From Monodelphis domestica (Eukaryota; Chordata; Mammalia; Didelphimorphia; Didelphidae), in the NCBI RefSeq assembly GCF_027887165.1, contig NC_077232.1, positions 16,794,755-16,858,754 of the forward strand: DNA of 64,000 nt, given 5' to 3'. Positions 45,957 through 57,127 of the stretch are shown in pieces (within the stretch, counting starts at the first letter, position 1; each line of letters starts with the position of its first letter). Below the pieces are notes generated by a model. That model was not told the DNA's origin. It did not search any database and was given only the letters and a program-made list of their open reading frames with translations. The position numbers and the translations under genes are program-made.

Positions 45957-46180
45957 TGGAGGAGGTAGCTCAGTGGTGAAGTATGTAGAGCTTTTGTCCT
46001 GGAGTCAGGAAGATCTGAGTTCAAATCCTGCCTCAGAAACTTAGCAGCCCAGTGACCCTGGGAAAACCTCAGTCTCTGTGAAATGGCAATAATAATAGTA
46101 CTGGCTTCCTCCAGCCATTGTGAAGATCAAAGGTGCTTTGCAACCTTTACAATACTCTATAAATGCAATTATGATTATTA
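45957..46180 (+). mobile_element. CORE-SINE
   Basis: GGAGGAGGTAGCTCAGTGGT start, TGAGTTCAAATCCTGCCTCA, then CTTTGCAACCTTTACAATAC. Confidence 0.8.
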
Positions 46181-46989
46181 TGTTTATTTCTCTGTACACA
46201 AACTTCAGCAAGAGAACAAATTCAGAAAAGCCCAACAGATCATCTTGTCCATCAGGCAGCCATGGGAGGTGTCCCAACCCTGGAAGGTACTCACAGTTTG
46301 CCATCATGCTGGCAGCCTCCTTGGACTTAGCAGGATTGTCCTTGTCGCTCCTTCGAACCAGAGTAGGTGGGAGAACCTCCACAGAGTAGAGCCTCAGCAA
46401 TTATAGCAGCTACCAAGGCTCCCTGGTGGGATGAGCGGAGACAAGGGTAAGCTAGGCAGGAGGGCACTTAGAGCTTAACCCACAGGGGGACTCACAAAGG
46501 ACAGTTCTTAACGACTCTCTCTAAATATGCAGAGTGATGCCAAGAAATTTGGCTCCACAGCCCAATGGGATTCATTTAGTTATAAGTCAAATTACTTGAA
46601 TTCTAGAGAAGGTTCAAGCTTTCTGATAAACAGGAGGGCACATTTGATCCAGTTTTTGATCACTGATATTTTGTTGATACACTAAAATCATAAGAACATT
46701 GAAATCCTATGTTCTCAAGAACTGGTAGGGTTCCATCTTAGTTCATCTAGTTCATTAGGGTACATTGTGTTCAATCCCCTCATTTCATGTGGAGAAACTA
46801 AGGTTTAAGGAAGTTACACAGATGATGTGCATCTAAATCACACAGAGGATAAGCATCAAAAGAGGAATTTGAAATTAAGTCTTCTCAATGGAAAGTACAT
46901 TCTCTGCTGTACCAATATAATAAATTCTCTCTTCTAATTATGGGTGAAGGAATTGTTATTAAGCAGCCACAATAAAGGGAAATTATAAC

Positions 46990-47700
46990 TGAAAAAACTC
47001 AGGACATTTTGATTAAGTAAAAATAAAGCTTTTGTACAAATGAAAGTGATGCATCCAGCATTAAACCAATTTTGAATAGGAAAAAATTTTCATTAAATCT
47101 CTGATAAAGTTTTGATGTTGGAGAAATGAATAAATTTAAGACCAAGAAGCTAGGAATAGGCAAGTTTCAAAAGAAAAGAGTAAGCTGTTAATGACCACTT
47201 GAAAAGGTCAGAGAAATACATTAAAAACAGTGGTCAGGTATTACCTTATCACTATACAACTGCCAGAAAATTAAGAAGTGATAAAGTTGATTGCTGGCTG
47301 GAATGTGGGAAAGCCAACAAGGTAACTGACAAGGTGATGGAGTTGTGAACTAGTCTTGCCATTTTCAAGAATATAAGAAATTATATTCTATAAAAGGCAC
47401 AAAAAAGTGCCTTTGAGCTAGTAATTCTTTGAATTTTATACTCAAAGGCAGTTATTGAAAAGTAGAAAAATATTTTTCTACCATACAAAAATTTGTAGCA
47501 GAACCAATTTTAATACTACAAGCCCCAAACTCTAGAAACAATGCAAACATTCAATAAATGCACTAAATTAGCTGTGGCATCTGAATGCTATGGAATGCTA
47601 TTGTGCTGCAAGGAATTCCAAATATTAAAGATTGCCAGAAAAGACAAAGAGAGGCACACATAAGCTATGGTTCACTGAAAAATAAAAATCAGAAACCCAG
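46990..47700 (+). mobile_element. Old L1 3' end
   Basis: Plus-strand relic with TTTTGTACAAATGAAAGTGA, GATTGCTGGCTGGAATGTGG, GTGATGGAGTTGTGAACTAG and GAATGCTATTGTGCTGCAAG, matching in order the C-terminal half of L1 ORF2 and its 3' UTR. Strongly diverged. Confidence 0.7.
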
Positions 47701-47884
47701 GGACAACATATTCCTTGACTAAAGCTTTGTAAAGAAAACTAACATCCATAAGGAGAAAAAAAGACAAAACCCACTGTAAATTCCATGGACAAATGTGGTA
47801 CTGCCTTGTAAAAATCAAAGCCCATGGTCTTTGTTGCTTTGTAACTGATAAATGATGAAAGGGCTGAGTTTAATGTCCACTAAT

Positions 47885-47899
47885 TCATAATTACATTTT
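47885..47899. repeat. Target-site duplication of the full-length L1 (left)
   Basis: TCATAATTACATTTT here and again at 54241-54255, a perfect 15-bp match bracketing the L1. The A-rich tail of the L1 (T-rich on this strand) begins next to it. Confidence 0.95.
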
Positions 47900-48240
47900 T
47901 TTAAAAATATATTTTATTTGATCATTTCCAAGCATTATTCGTTAAAGACATAGATCATTTTCTTTTCCTCCCCCCCACCCCCCATAGCCGACGCATAAGT
48001 CCACTGGGCATTAGATGTTTTCTTGATTTGAACCCATTGCTTTGTTGATAGTATTTGCATTAGAGTGTTCATTTAGAGTCTCTCCTCTGTCATGTCCCCT
48101 CAACCTCTGCATTCAGGCAGTTGCTTTTTCTCGGTGTTTCCACTCCCATAGTTTATCCTTTGCTTATGAATGTTGTTTTTTTCTCCTGGATCCCTGCAAG
48201 TTGTTCAGGGACATTACACCGCCACTAATGGAGAAGTCCA

Positions 48241-51200
48241 TTACGTTCGATTATACCACAGTGTATCAGTCTCTGTGTACAATGTTCTCCTGGTTCTGTT
48301 CCTCTCGCTCTGCATCACTTCCTGGAGGTTGTTCCAGTCTCCATGGAACTCCTCCACTTTATTATTCCTTTTAGCACAATAGTATTCCATCACCAACATA
48401 TACCACAGTTTGTTCAGCCATTCCCCAATTGATGGGCATCCCCTAGTTTTCCAGTTTTGGGCCACCACAAAGAGCGCAGCTATGAATATTTTTGTACAAG
48501 TCTTTTTGTCCATTATCTCTTTGGGGTACAGACCCAGCAGTGCTATGGCTGGGTCAAAGGGTAGATATTCTTTTAGCACCCTTTGGGCATAGTTCCAAAT
48601 TGCCCTCCAGAATGGTTGGATCAATTCACAACTCCACCAGCAATGAATTAATGTCCCTACATTGCCACATCCCCTCCAGCATTCATTACTTTCCTTTGCT
48701 GTTATGTTAGCCAATCTGCTAGGTGTGAGGTGATACCTCAGAGTTGTTTTGATTTGCATCTCTCTGATTATAAGAGATGTAGAACACTTCTTCATGTGCT
48801 TGTTAATAGTTTTGATTTCTTTATCTGAGAACTGCCTATCCATTTCCCTTGCCCATTTATCAATTGGAGAATGGCTTGATTTTTTGTACAATTGATTTAG
48901 CTCATTATAAATATGAGTAATTAAACCTTTGTCAGAGGTTTCTATGAAGATTTGTTCCCAATTTGTTGTTTCCCTTCTGATTTTAGTTATATTGGTTTTG
49001 TTTGTACAAAAGCTTTTTAGTTTGATGTAGTCAAAATTATTTATTTTACATTTTGTGATTCTTTCTATATCTTGCTTGGTTTTAAAGCCTTTCCCCTCCC
49101 AAAGGTCTGACATGTATACTATTCTGTGTTTACCCAATTTACTTATGGTTTCCTTCTTTATGTTTAAGTCACTCACCCATTTTGAATTTATCTTGGTGTA
49201 GGGTGTGAGGTGTTGATCTATTCCTAGTCTCTCCCACACTGTCTTCCAATTTTCCCAGCAGTTTTTATCGAATAGTGGATTTTTGTCCCAAAAGCTGGGA
49301 TCTTTGGGTTTATCGTATACTGTCTTGCTGAGGTCGCTTTCCCCCAGTCTATTCCACTGATCTTCCTTTCTGTTTCTTAGCCAGTACCAAATTGTTTTGA
49401 TGACTGCTGCTTTGTAATATAGTTTTAGGTCAGGGACTGCAAGGCCCCCATCATATGTGTTTTTTTTCATTATTTCCCTGGATATCCTTGATCTTTTGTT
49501 CTTCCAAATGAACTTTGTTATGGTTTTTTCTAAATCAGTGAAGAAGTATTTTGGTAGTTCAATGGGTATGGCACTAAATAGATAAATAAGTTTGGTTAGG
49601 ATGGTCATTTTTATTATATTGGCTCGTCCTATCCATGAGCAGTTAATGTTTTTCCATTTGTTCAAGTCTAGTTTTAGTTGTGTGGTGAGTGTTTTGTAGT
49701 TGTGTTCATATAGTTCCTGTGTTTTTCTTGGGAGATAGATTCCTAGGTATTTTATTTTGTCTAAGGTGATTTTGAATGGGATTTCTCTTTCTAGTTCTTG
49801 CTGCTGAGCTGTGTTGGAGATATATAGAAAAGCTGATGATTTATGTGGGTTTATTTTGTATCCTGCAACTTTGCTAAAGTTGTTGATTATTTCAATTAGC
49901 TTTTTGGTTGAATCTCTAGGATTCTTTAAGTAGACCATCATGTCATCCGCAAAGAGTGATAACTTAGTCTCCTCCTTGCCTATTTTGATGCCTTCAATTC
50001 CTTTATCTTCTCTAATTGCTACTGCTAGTGTTTCTAGTACAATGTCAAATAGTAGAGGTGATAATGGGCATCCTTATTTCACTCCTGATCTTATTGGGAA
50101 TGCATCTAGTTTATCCCCATTGCAGATGATATTAGCTGTTGGTTTTAGATATATACTGTTTATTATTTTTAGGAATGACCCTTCTATTCCTATGCTTTCT
50201 AGTGTTTTTAATAGGAATGGGTGTTGTATTTTATCAAAGGCTTTTTCTGCATCTATTGAGATAATCATGTGGTTCTTGCTAGTTTGCTTGTTGATGTGGT
50301 CAATTATGTGGATGGTTTTCCTAATGTTGAACCAGCCCTGCATCCCTGGTATAAATCCTACTTGATCATGGTGAATGATCCTTCTGATCACTTGCTGGAG
50401 TCTTTTTGCTAGTATCCTATTTAAGATTTTTGCATCTATATTCATTAGGGAGATTGGCCTATAGTTTTCTTTCTCTGTTTTTGACCTGCCTGGTTTTGGA
50501 ATCAGTACCATGTTTGTGTCGTAAAAGGAGTTTGGTAGAACTCCCTCTTTGCTTATTATGTCAAATAGTTTGTATAGTATTGGGATTAACTGTTCTCTGA
50601 ATGTTTGATAGAATTCACAGGTGAATCCATCAGGCCCTGGGGATTTTTTCTTAGGAAGTTCTTTGATGGCTTGATGGATTTCAATTTCTGATATGGGATT
50701 ATTTAAGAATTCTATTTCCTCTTCTGTTAGTCTAGGCAGTTTGTATTTTTGTATATATTCATCCATTTCTCCTAAATTGGTGTATTTATTGCCATATAAT
50801 TGGGCAAAGTAATTTCTAATGATTGCCTTAATTTCCTCCTCATTGGAGGTGCTGTCCCCCTTTTCATCTTTAATGCTGTGAATTTGCTTTTCTTCCTTCC
50901 TTTTTTTAATTAGATTGACCAGTACTTTGTCTATTTTGTTTGTTTTTTCAAAGTACCAGCTTCTTGTCTTATTTATTAAATCAATAGTTCTATCACTTTC
51001 GATTTTATTAATTTCTCCCTTAATTTTTAGGATTTCTAATTTGGTTTTCTGCTGGGGGTTTTTAATTTGATCGCTTTCGAGTTTTTTCAATTGCATTTCC
51101 AATTGATTGATCTCTGCTCTCCCTTGTTTGTTAATATAAGCTTTCAGGGATATGAATTTGCCTCTGATTACCGCTTTGGCTGCATCCCAAAAGGTTTGAA

Positions 51201-52047
51201 AGGATGTTTCGCCATTGTCATTTTCCTTGATGAAATTATTAATTGTTTCTATGATTTCTTCTTTAACTAAACGGTTTTGGAGTATCATATTGTTTAATTT
51301 CCAATTGGTTTTAGATTTGGTTTTCCATGTACCATTACTAATCATTATTTTTATTGCCTTGTGATCTGAGAAGGCTGCATTCATTATTTCTGCTTTTTTG
51401 CATTTGTGTGCTATGTTTCTGTGACCTAATGTATGGTCAATTTTTGTGAATGTGCCCTGTGGTGCTGAGAAGAAGGTGTATTCCTTTTTATCCCTATTTA
51501 TTTTTCTCCATATGTCTATTAATTCTAATTTTTCTAAGATTTCATTCACTTCTTTTACCTCTTTCTTATTTATTTTTTGATTTGATTTATCTAAATTTGA
51601 TAATGGTTGGTTTAAGTCTCCCACTAGTATGGTTTTATTGTCTATTTCTTCCTTCAATTCTCCTAGTTTCTCCATTAGAAATTTGGGTGCTATATTATTT
51701 GGTGCATACATGTTGATTAATGATATTTCCTCATTGTCTAGAGTCCCTTTTAACAAAATATAATTACCTTCCCTATCCCTTTTGATCAGGTCTATTTTTG
51801 CATTGGCTTTATCAGATATCATGATTACCACTCCTGCCTTCTTTCTATCAGTTGAGGCCCAGAAGGTCTTACTCCATCCTTTAATTCTGACCTTGTGGGT
51901 GTCAACCCGCCTCATGTGTGTTTCTTGAAGACAACATATGGTAGGGTTTTGGATTCTAATCCATTCTGCTATTCATCTACGTTTTATGGGTGAGTTCATC
52001 CCATTCACGTTCAAAGTTATGATTGTCATTTGTGGACTCCCTGGCAT
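48241..52047 (-). pseudogene. L1 ORF2 (endonuclease/reverse transcriptase), two stops
   Basis: About 1268 codons in one frame, the usual ORF2 length. It would nick the target and copy L1 RNA. Endonuclease motifs: [28 protein letters not shown] and SDHKA. Reverse transcriptase carries FADD near residue 700. The C-terminal zinc-like motif CWRGCGNVGTLIHCWWSC is present. The start is taken as the ATG of MPGSPQM at 52047; an ATG six codons later is possible. Frame breaks are a TGA at codon 25 (51973-51975) and a TAA at about codon 658 (50074-50076), where a CAA glutamine is expected before GCPLSP. Two substitutions thus disable an otherwise whole ORF2. Confidence 0.93.
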
Positions 52048-52169
52048 TTTGATTGCCTTCCCTAATTCTAACCTTTTCTTCTTCGGCTCTACCTTTTAGT
52101 CCAGTGATGTACTTTGAATCAGTCCCCTTGTCCCCTCCCTTGATGTTTCCCTTTTTAGTCCCTCCCTTT

Positions 52170-52275
52170 TTCTTCCCTCCCCCTCCCCCCTCTCTTTCCC
52201 TCCCTTTTTGTTCTCCCTCTCCCCCTCCCCCCTCTCTTTCCCTCCCTTTTTGTTCTCCCTCTCCCCCTCCTCCCC
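52170..52275 (-). repeat. Minisatellite in the L1 inter-ORF region
   Basis: Two and a part near-identical units of about 50 bp built on CTCCCTTTTTGTTCTCCCTC and CCCCTCCCCCCTCTCTTTCC. Lies between ORF1 and ORF2; the purine-rich strand is the L1 sense strand. Confidence 0.85.
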
Positions 52276-52621
52276 TCGGTTTTCCCTTCTCCTTACCCTT
52301 GTTGGGTAAGATAGAATTCAAGATCCCAATGGATCTGGATGTTTTTCCCTCTCAGAGTTGATTTCCCTGAGATTGAGGTTTAAGTAAAAAAAAAAAACCC
52401 TCTCTTCCTCTCCTTCTTATAGGAGTTTTCTTCCCCTCCCCTTCCCATGTGAATCTTTGTGTGAGAACGATTATTCTATTTGGTCTTTCTTTACCCCCTA
52501 TTTATACATTACATTTTCCCCACATATTAGTATACATAGGTTGATATAAATGTAGTCCTTATAGAAGAGAGTTTGAGTAAAAGAAAATAACATTTTTCCC
52601 CTTTCCTTAATATTTACCTTT

Positions 52622-53542
52622 TCAGGTATTCCTTGCTCTTTGATTTTCGGTATCAAACTTTCCACAGAGCTCTGGTCTTTTCTTTGCAAAAAGTTGGAAG
52701 TCTTCTATTTTGTTGAATGCCCATACTTTCCCTTGGAAGTATATAGTCAGTTTTGCTGGGTAGCTGATTCTTGGTTGGAGACCCAGCTCTCTTGCCTTTC
52801 TGAAGATCATGTTCCATGCCTTACGATCATTCAGAGTAGAACTTGCAAGGTCTTGTGTGACCCTGATTGGCATTCCTTTATATCTAAATTGTCTTTTTCT
52901 GGCTTCCTGTAGGATTTTTTCTTTTGTTTGATAGCGTTGGAATTTGGCAATTACATTCCTGGGAGTTGTCTTTTGGGGGTTTAGTGTAGAAGGTGTTCTG
53001 TGAGCTCTGTCAGTGGCTGTATTGCCCCCTTGTTCTAGAATCTCTGGGCAATTTTCTTTGATTATATCTTGTATCACCATGTCCAGTTTGGTGTTTATTT
53101 CTGGCTTTTCTGGGAGTCCAATTATTCTTAAATTTTCTCTTCTCCCTCTATTTTCCAGATCTATCACCTTGTCGGTGAGATATTTTATGTTCTCTTCTAA
53201 TTTCTTGGTGTTTTGGCTTTGCTTTATTAGTTCTTGCTTTAAAGCCTGGTTTTCTTTTACAGTTTGGTCAAACTGGTTTTGTAGATGCGTGAATTTCTTT
53301 TGCATTATTTCCCACTTTTCCTCCCAGAGGGCTTCCATCTTTTTGGTCATTTCTGATTCAAATTCTTCATGGGTTTGTGGAGAGTTTCCATTTCCTTTGG
53401 AAGATTTTGGAGAATTTTCTTGTATATCTTCTTCTATCTGCTCTGTATTTTGTATTTTGGCTCCATAGTCCAAAGTCGCCCCTTTCTTCTTATTTTTCTT
53501 GGCATTTTGGGGCTTCTGTGCTTCTGTGGAGTTTGCTGCCAT
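52622..53542 (-). CDS. L1 ORF1 RNA-binding protein, open
   Basis: Trimeric RNA chaperone of the L1 ribonucleoprotein, 306 residues from the chosen ATG (MAANSTEAQKPQNAKK). That ATG has G at +4 (AGAGATGGC). The frame stays open upstream to 53803, so a longer 393-residue form cannot be excluded. Order of domains: basic N-terminus, long heptad coiled coil (about residues 55-140), RRM-like domain with NLRIIGLPE, and C-terminal domain with NVIAKFQRYQTKEKILQ, ASSTLNDRKAW and ISYPAKL. No stop or frameshift. Probably transcribed with ORF2 from the L1's own promoter. Confidence 0.92.
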   Translation of the reverse strand: MAANSTEAQKPQNAKKNKKKGATLDYGAKIQNTEQIEEDIQENSPKSSKGNGNSPQTHEEFESEMTKKMEALWEEKWEIMQKKFTHLQNQFDQTVKENQALKQELIKQSQNTKKLEENIKYLTDKVIDLENRGRRENLRIIGLPEKPEINTKLDMVIQDIIKENCPEILEQGGNTATDRAHRTPSTLNPQKTTPRNVIAKFQRYQTKEKILQEARKRQFRYKGMPIRVTQDLASSTLNDRKAWNMIFRKARELGLQPRISYPAKLTIYFQGKVWAFNKIEDFQLFAKKRPELCGKFDTENQRARNT

Positions 53543-53809
53543 CTCTGAATGTGGAGGATTAGCTTTTCTTATCTCTGTCTGGTGATCAGAGGCTTTAGTC
53601 CGGGGCAGATTGTCCCTTCTATGAGCTTTCCCTGGGTTAAACTGAATATGCCTCACTGGAACTGGAATGGAAGGGTCGGACCACGAGGCCACACTCTCCC
53701 CCCGGCTCGCTTTCCGGAAGTTGCCTTCAGAATCGCTGGCCGTGAGGCTGTTTCCTCGGCCTGCGGGGGGATGGGCTGCAGCTAACCCAAGCTCTGAGGG
53801 CAAGGACTT

Positions 53810-54240
53810 TCACTGAGACTTGGATAGCAGGATCCAGCCCGTGAGGCTGTTTTGCCCACCCTGAGGGTTGCTGTTGTTTCGACCAGCTCTCTGCAGCGGA
53901 AGCCCCAGGCAGTAACTTTCACCCGGACTCGGGTAGAAGGCCCTGAGGGTTGTGGTTCGGAGGACTCTGCTCTCTGAGCCCGGCCAGGCTGCGCCTTCCG
54001 GGAGCCTTGGACTCTGCGCTCCTACCCCTGAGGTCCGAGTGATCTCGGGTTCTGGCTTTTGAGGGGAGCCGTACCTTTTGAACCGGGTCCAGGTCCAGGA
54101 GGAGGGTTCCCAGGGTATGTGCTGTTGATCGTTTTGACTTTCGGCGCCTTAGGAGCTTATAGTTTGAGATCGGTCGGGAAGGGTTTTCCGGAGATCTGAG
54201 CTTTAGCTTTCTCTAAGCCGCCATCTTAACCGGAGGTCCC
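53810..54240 (-). promoter_or_regulatory. L1 5' UTR and internal promoter
   Basis: GC- and CpG-rich, unlike the rest of the window. At the very 5' end the minus strand reads TTAAGATGGCGGCTTAGAG (around 54210-54230), a match to the YY1 site AAGATGGCGGC found at L1 5' ends, where it sets transcription start. The element starts GGGACCTCCGG at 54240. Confidence 0.8.
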
Positions 54241-54255
54241 TCATAATTACATTTT

Positions 54256-54700
54256 ATGTTGTTTTTCTTTATTATTTGAGGGATAGGTATTTTTTGTTAT
54301 TTATTTTTAAATCAAGAGGTTTTGTTGTTATTCTTTTGATTTTGTACTATCATCCTTTGCTGCTTGACCGCCCATATATATCAGTGAGAATGAAATCATT
54401 TGTCAATAGTAAAAAGAGTAAAAAGTCAATAGGGGAAGAAATATAAACAGTCTTGTAATTGGAGTGTATATCAGACAGAAAGAAGAAATAAGTGAGGCAT
54501 TATAGAAACAGATCACAAAAGTTGGTATTTATACATAACATAGTGGTCATGGAAGGAGGGGATAATGCTCACTTATCCTGAGATCTCCTGGAACCTTTTC
54601 AAACCAGGAAAGCTAATTGATTAGTTGGCAATTATGAAAATTTTCAAACTTTGAAAGGTAGAAAAACTAATAGTGGGGATAAAAAAGACAAAAATAGAAA
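54256..54700. other. Intergenic, nothing recognised
   Basis: AT-rich flank of the L1. The target-site duplication ends at 54255. No open frame of note. Confidence 0.4.
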
Positions 54701-54719
54701 CAGGTGCTTCCCCCAAACA

Positions 54720-55340
54720 GTTAAAATTAAAGGGTTGGACTAAGTTTATCAGCATGTGGTCAAAAAGAATTAATTAATTCCAAATGATTTTTTAGCAATT
54801 TATTTATAAAATATCGAAAGTGTGAAAGTAGAGGAATGAGAAGGAGTAGAGTAAGAAATCTAGATATATGAGCTAGACTATTTGATCAAGCCTTGGCTTT
54901 ATTCCTGTAGGGCTCCAGAAGTCCCACCTGGAGGGCCTAGAGGTCAATTAAATAAGGGTTTTAGCCAGGAGGCCTCCTCCAAGATGAGGGGCCCCTCCAG
55001 AGGTTAGTACCTCTCAGAACAAACCAGGGAAAGGAATCAGACTTTCTTGCTCACCCACAGGGTAGTCATAACAGAAGCAGTCATCAGCAGAGCTCCTCCA
55101 AGGTCAAGTTGAAGGTGAAAGCCCTCCTCACAGGAAGTTCTTGGCATTTTTAAAGACCCTTCCTTTCATCACTTCCTGTGCTTTTCTTCTATCTTATGTG
55201 GACTAATTACAGCTAAAACTTTGCTTAGGACTGCTCAGGGGGCAGCCAGTGGGTTCTGATTCATCACCCACTTTCGTACACATGAGTCATAGATCTCCCC
55301 CATTCAAGTGTAAGTAGGGTGTATACACTTCTGGTAGTTA
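54720..55340 (-). mobile_element. Possible solo LTR-like block
   Basis: Minus-strand layout suggests a promoter-type block: GGAAGTGATGAAAGG (ETS-like) near 55170, purine/pyrimidine runs, and an ATAAATAAATTGCT signal near 54800. Neither edge nor a sister copy was found, so it stays tentative. Confidence 0.25.
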
Positions 55341-55756
55341 AATCTAAAAATTGGGCAGGGGGGAGAGTTAATCCCATCTTCACACTCTGTGTTCTAAAAC
55401 ATAGCAAAGTACCTGGCACATACTAAAATCTTAAAAAATGCTTATGGACTTGTCTTGGCTTTATTGAAATATTGCCTAGGAAAAATTTGTTTTTGATTCT
55501 TCACAAAAGTAAGTTTCTAAATATTACCTGCATGTAGACATAACTTATTTTCTATTTGCATGCATGTCCTTAATGTATTATTATACCTATCTTGTTTAGA
55601 AGAATATCAGGTAATATTGGCAAAAATTAATATCCTTTCTTTATCTCTGATTTTATTGCAAAAGTTTCTATTCTTTCTCCATTACAAACAATGGTCTGTG
55701 ATACTTTTGTTCACATTAAGTAATTTTTTTCTTTTGCCGTAAAAAATTTAAATATG

Positions 55757-55953
55757 GGGGCAGCTGGGTGGGTCAGTGGATTGAGAGCCAGGCCTAGAAA
55801 GAAGAGGCCCTGGGTTCAAAATTGATCTCAGACATTTCCTAGCTGTGTGACCCTGGGCAAGTCACTTAACCCTCATTGCCTAGCTCTTACCACTCTTCTG
55901 CCTTGGAATCAATATTGATTCTAAGACAGAAGGTAAGGGTTTTAAAAAAAAAA
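55757..55953 (+). mobile_element. SINE1
   Basis: GGGGGCAGCTGGGTGGGTCA start, AGGTAAGGGTTTTAAAAAAA end. Confidence 0.94.
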
Positions 55954-55959
55954 ACTCTA

Positions 55960-56163
55960 AAGAAAAATAAGAAGGGAATAAAAAGGGAGGGTATGGGAAG
56001 GAAAGTAAAATAAGCATGGGGGAAAAGGGGGACTGACTGGTGTGGAGGGAAGTAGTAAAAGAAGAAAGGGCAGGATTAAAAGAGGAAGTCAAAATGATGG
56101 GGAATACACAGATGGTAATCATAACTCTGAATGTGAATGGGATGAACTTACCCATAAAATGGA
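55960..56163 (+). mobile_element. Old L1 fragment, inter-ORF to start of ORF2
   Basis: Purine-rich stretch followed by GTAATCATAACTCTGAATGT and GAATGGGATGAACTTACCCA, which encode the first residues of L1 ORF2 (ITLNVNGMN). Cut off by the next SINE. Confidence 0.8.
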
Positions 56164-56335
56164 ATTCATACTATGTATTGGTTCCAAGACAGAGGAGTGG
56201 TAAGGGCTAGGCAAATGGGGTCAAGAGGCTTGCCCAGGATCACACAGCTAGGAAGTGTCTGAGGTCAGATTGGAACCTAGGACCTCCTGTTTCTAGGCCT
56301 GACTCTCAATCCACTGAACCACCCAGCTGCCCCAA
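56164..56335 (-). mobile_element. SINE1, 3'-shortened
   Basis: Minus-strand copy missing its tail, joined directly to the L1 fragment. Ends at CACCCAGCTGCCCC. A further old SINE1 scrap lies at 56532-56625 (TTAAATCCTTACCTTGTAGC). Confidence 0.88.
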
Positions 56336-56844
56336 TGTGCAGATTTTTAAGTCAATAATAATAATATATCCATTGGTTTCCCAGTTTAGCATTGGAAAAG
56401 GTGGTATTTCCTTCAACTCTCTCATGTTATACCCAAAGAAGCTAAGCACCAGAGAGTTTAGCAGACTGATTCAGTATTTCTTGCCTTCTCAATGGTTGGA
56501 CAAGGAAAAACATTTGGAACTAAAAAAAAAGAGTTTTTTTAAATCCTTACCTTGTAGCTTAAAATCAATACAATGTGTTGGTTCCAAGGCAAAAGAGCAA
56601 CAAGGGCAAGGCAATGGGATTTATCCAATTTATCCAGATTTATCCACATGGGTAATACATAGCAGAACCCATATATAACTCCAAGTTGAACACTTTCAGC
56701 CTATCTGATATTCTCATTTATTTTTGACTTTTAGGTCTGCTATTCATCAATATGTTTGTGAAGTAGATAGTGGAAATAATAACCCATTCATCAAGTGAGT
56801 AAATGAGACAGACTGGTTAGGATGATAGCCTTATGATTATATAA

Positions 56845-57040
56845 GTTTTGGTGATTGGAAAAAATTGGAAAAATTATTTAGTCTAAATCCCTTATTTTGC
56901 AAGTAAGGAATCAAAGACCTGAAGTGTTTAAGTGACCTGCCCCAAGTCACACCAATAGCAGTAAAGAATAGAAGGAGATTTTGCACCCAGATGCTCTGAC
57001 TCTAGGTCCTGCTCTTGGATTCCACTCACTACTGCCTTTT
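56845..57040 (-). mobile_element. MIR, old
   Basis: TTTTGCAAGTAAGGAATCAA, AAGTGACCTGCCCCAAGTCA and TGCTCTGACTCTAGGTCCTG are MIR landmarks on the minus strand. Confidence 0.75.
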
Positions 57041-57127
57041 GTGAATCTTAAAATTTACTCAGAATGTACCTTAGAAGATTTGGTTAAGCTATTTCCCTAT
57101 TGAAACAATGGAGATACTTGATCAGGA

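Larger units (their letters stand above)
42721..46700. repeat. Diverged module D
   Basis: A relative of modules A-C, upstream of receptor 2 just as B is upstream of receptor 1. Landmarks: 43806-44090 with A 3370-3600 (AGCTACTTGATGGCTAAACAAGA versus AGCTTTTTATTGGCTAAACC, then CCCTTTGCCT), and 46230-46620 with A 4090-4450 and C 35550-35930 (GATGCCAAGAAATTTGGCTC, TAAGTCAAATTACTTGAATT). It has gained several SINEs and an internal direct duplication. No gene seen. Confidence 0.7.
47900..54240 (-). mobile_element. Full-length young L1 retrotransposon
   Basis: A complete 6.3-kb LINE-1 in minus orientation: GC-rich 5' UTR (53810-54240), ORF1, inter-ORF region, ORF2, short 3' UTR with A-rich end, and a perfect 15-bp target-site duplication. 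The 5' end is not truncated. ORF1 is open and ORF2 has only two in-frame stops and no apparent frameshift. Its 3' end is nearly identical to the tails at 13860-14998 and 25758-26612, so the family has been active. It inserted to the right of an old L1 and next to module D. Confidence 0.97.

Noticed and set aside
48042-53785. Many plus-strand frames of 60-150 codons
   Set aside because: Antisense of the L1 open reading frames.
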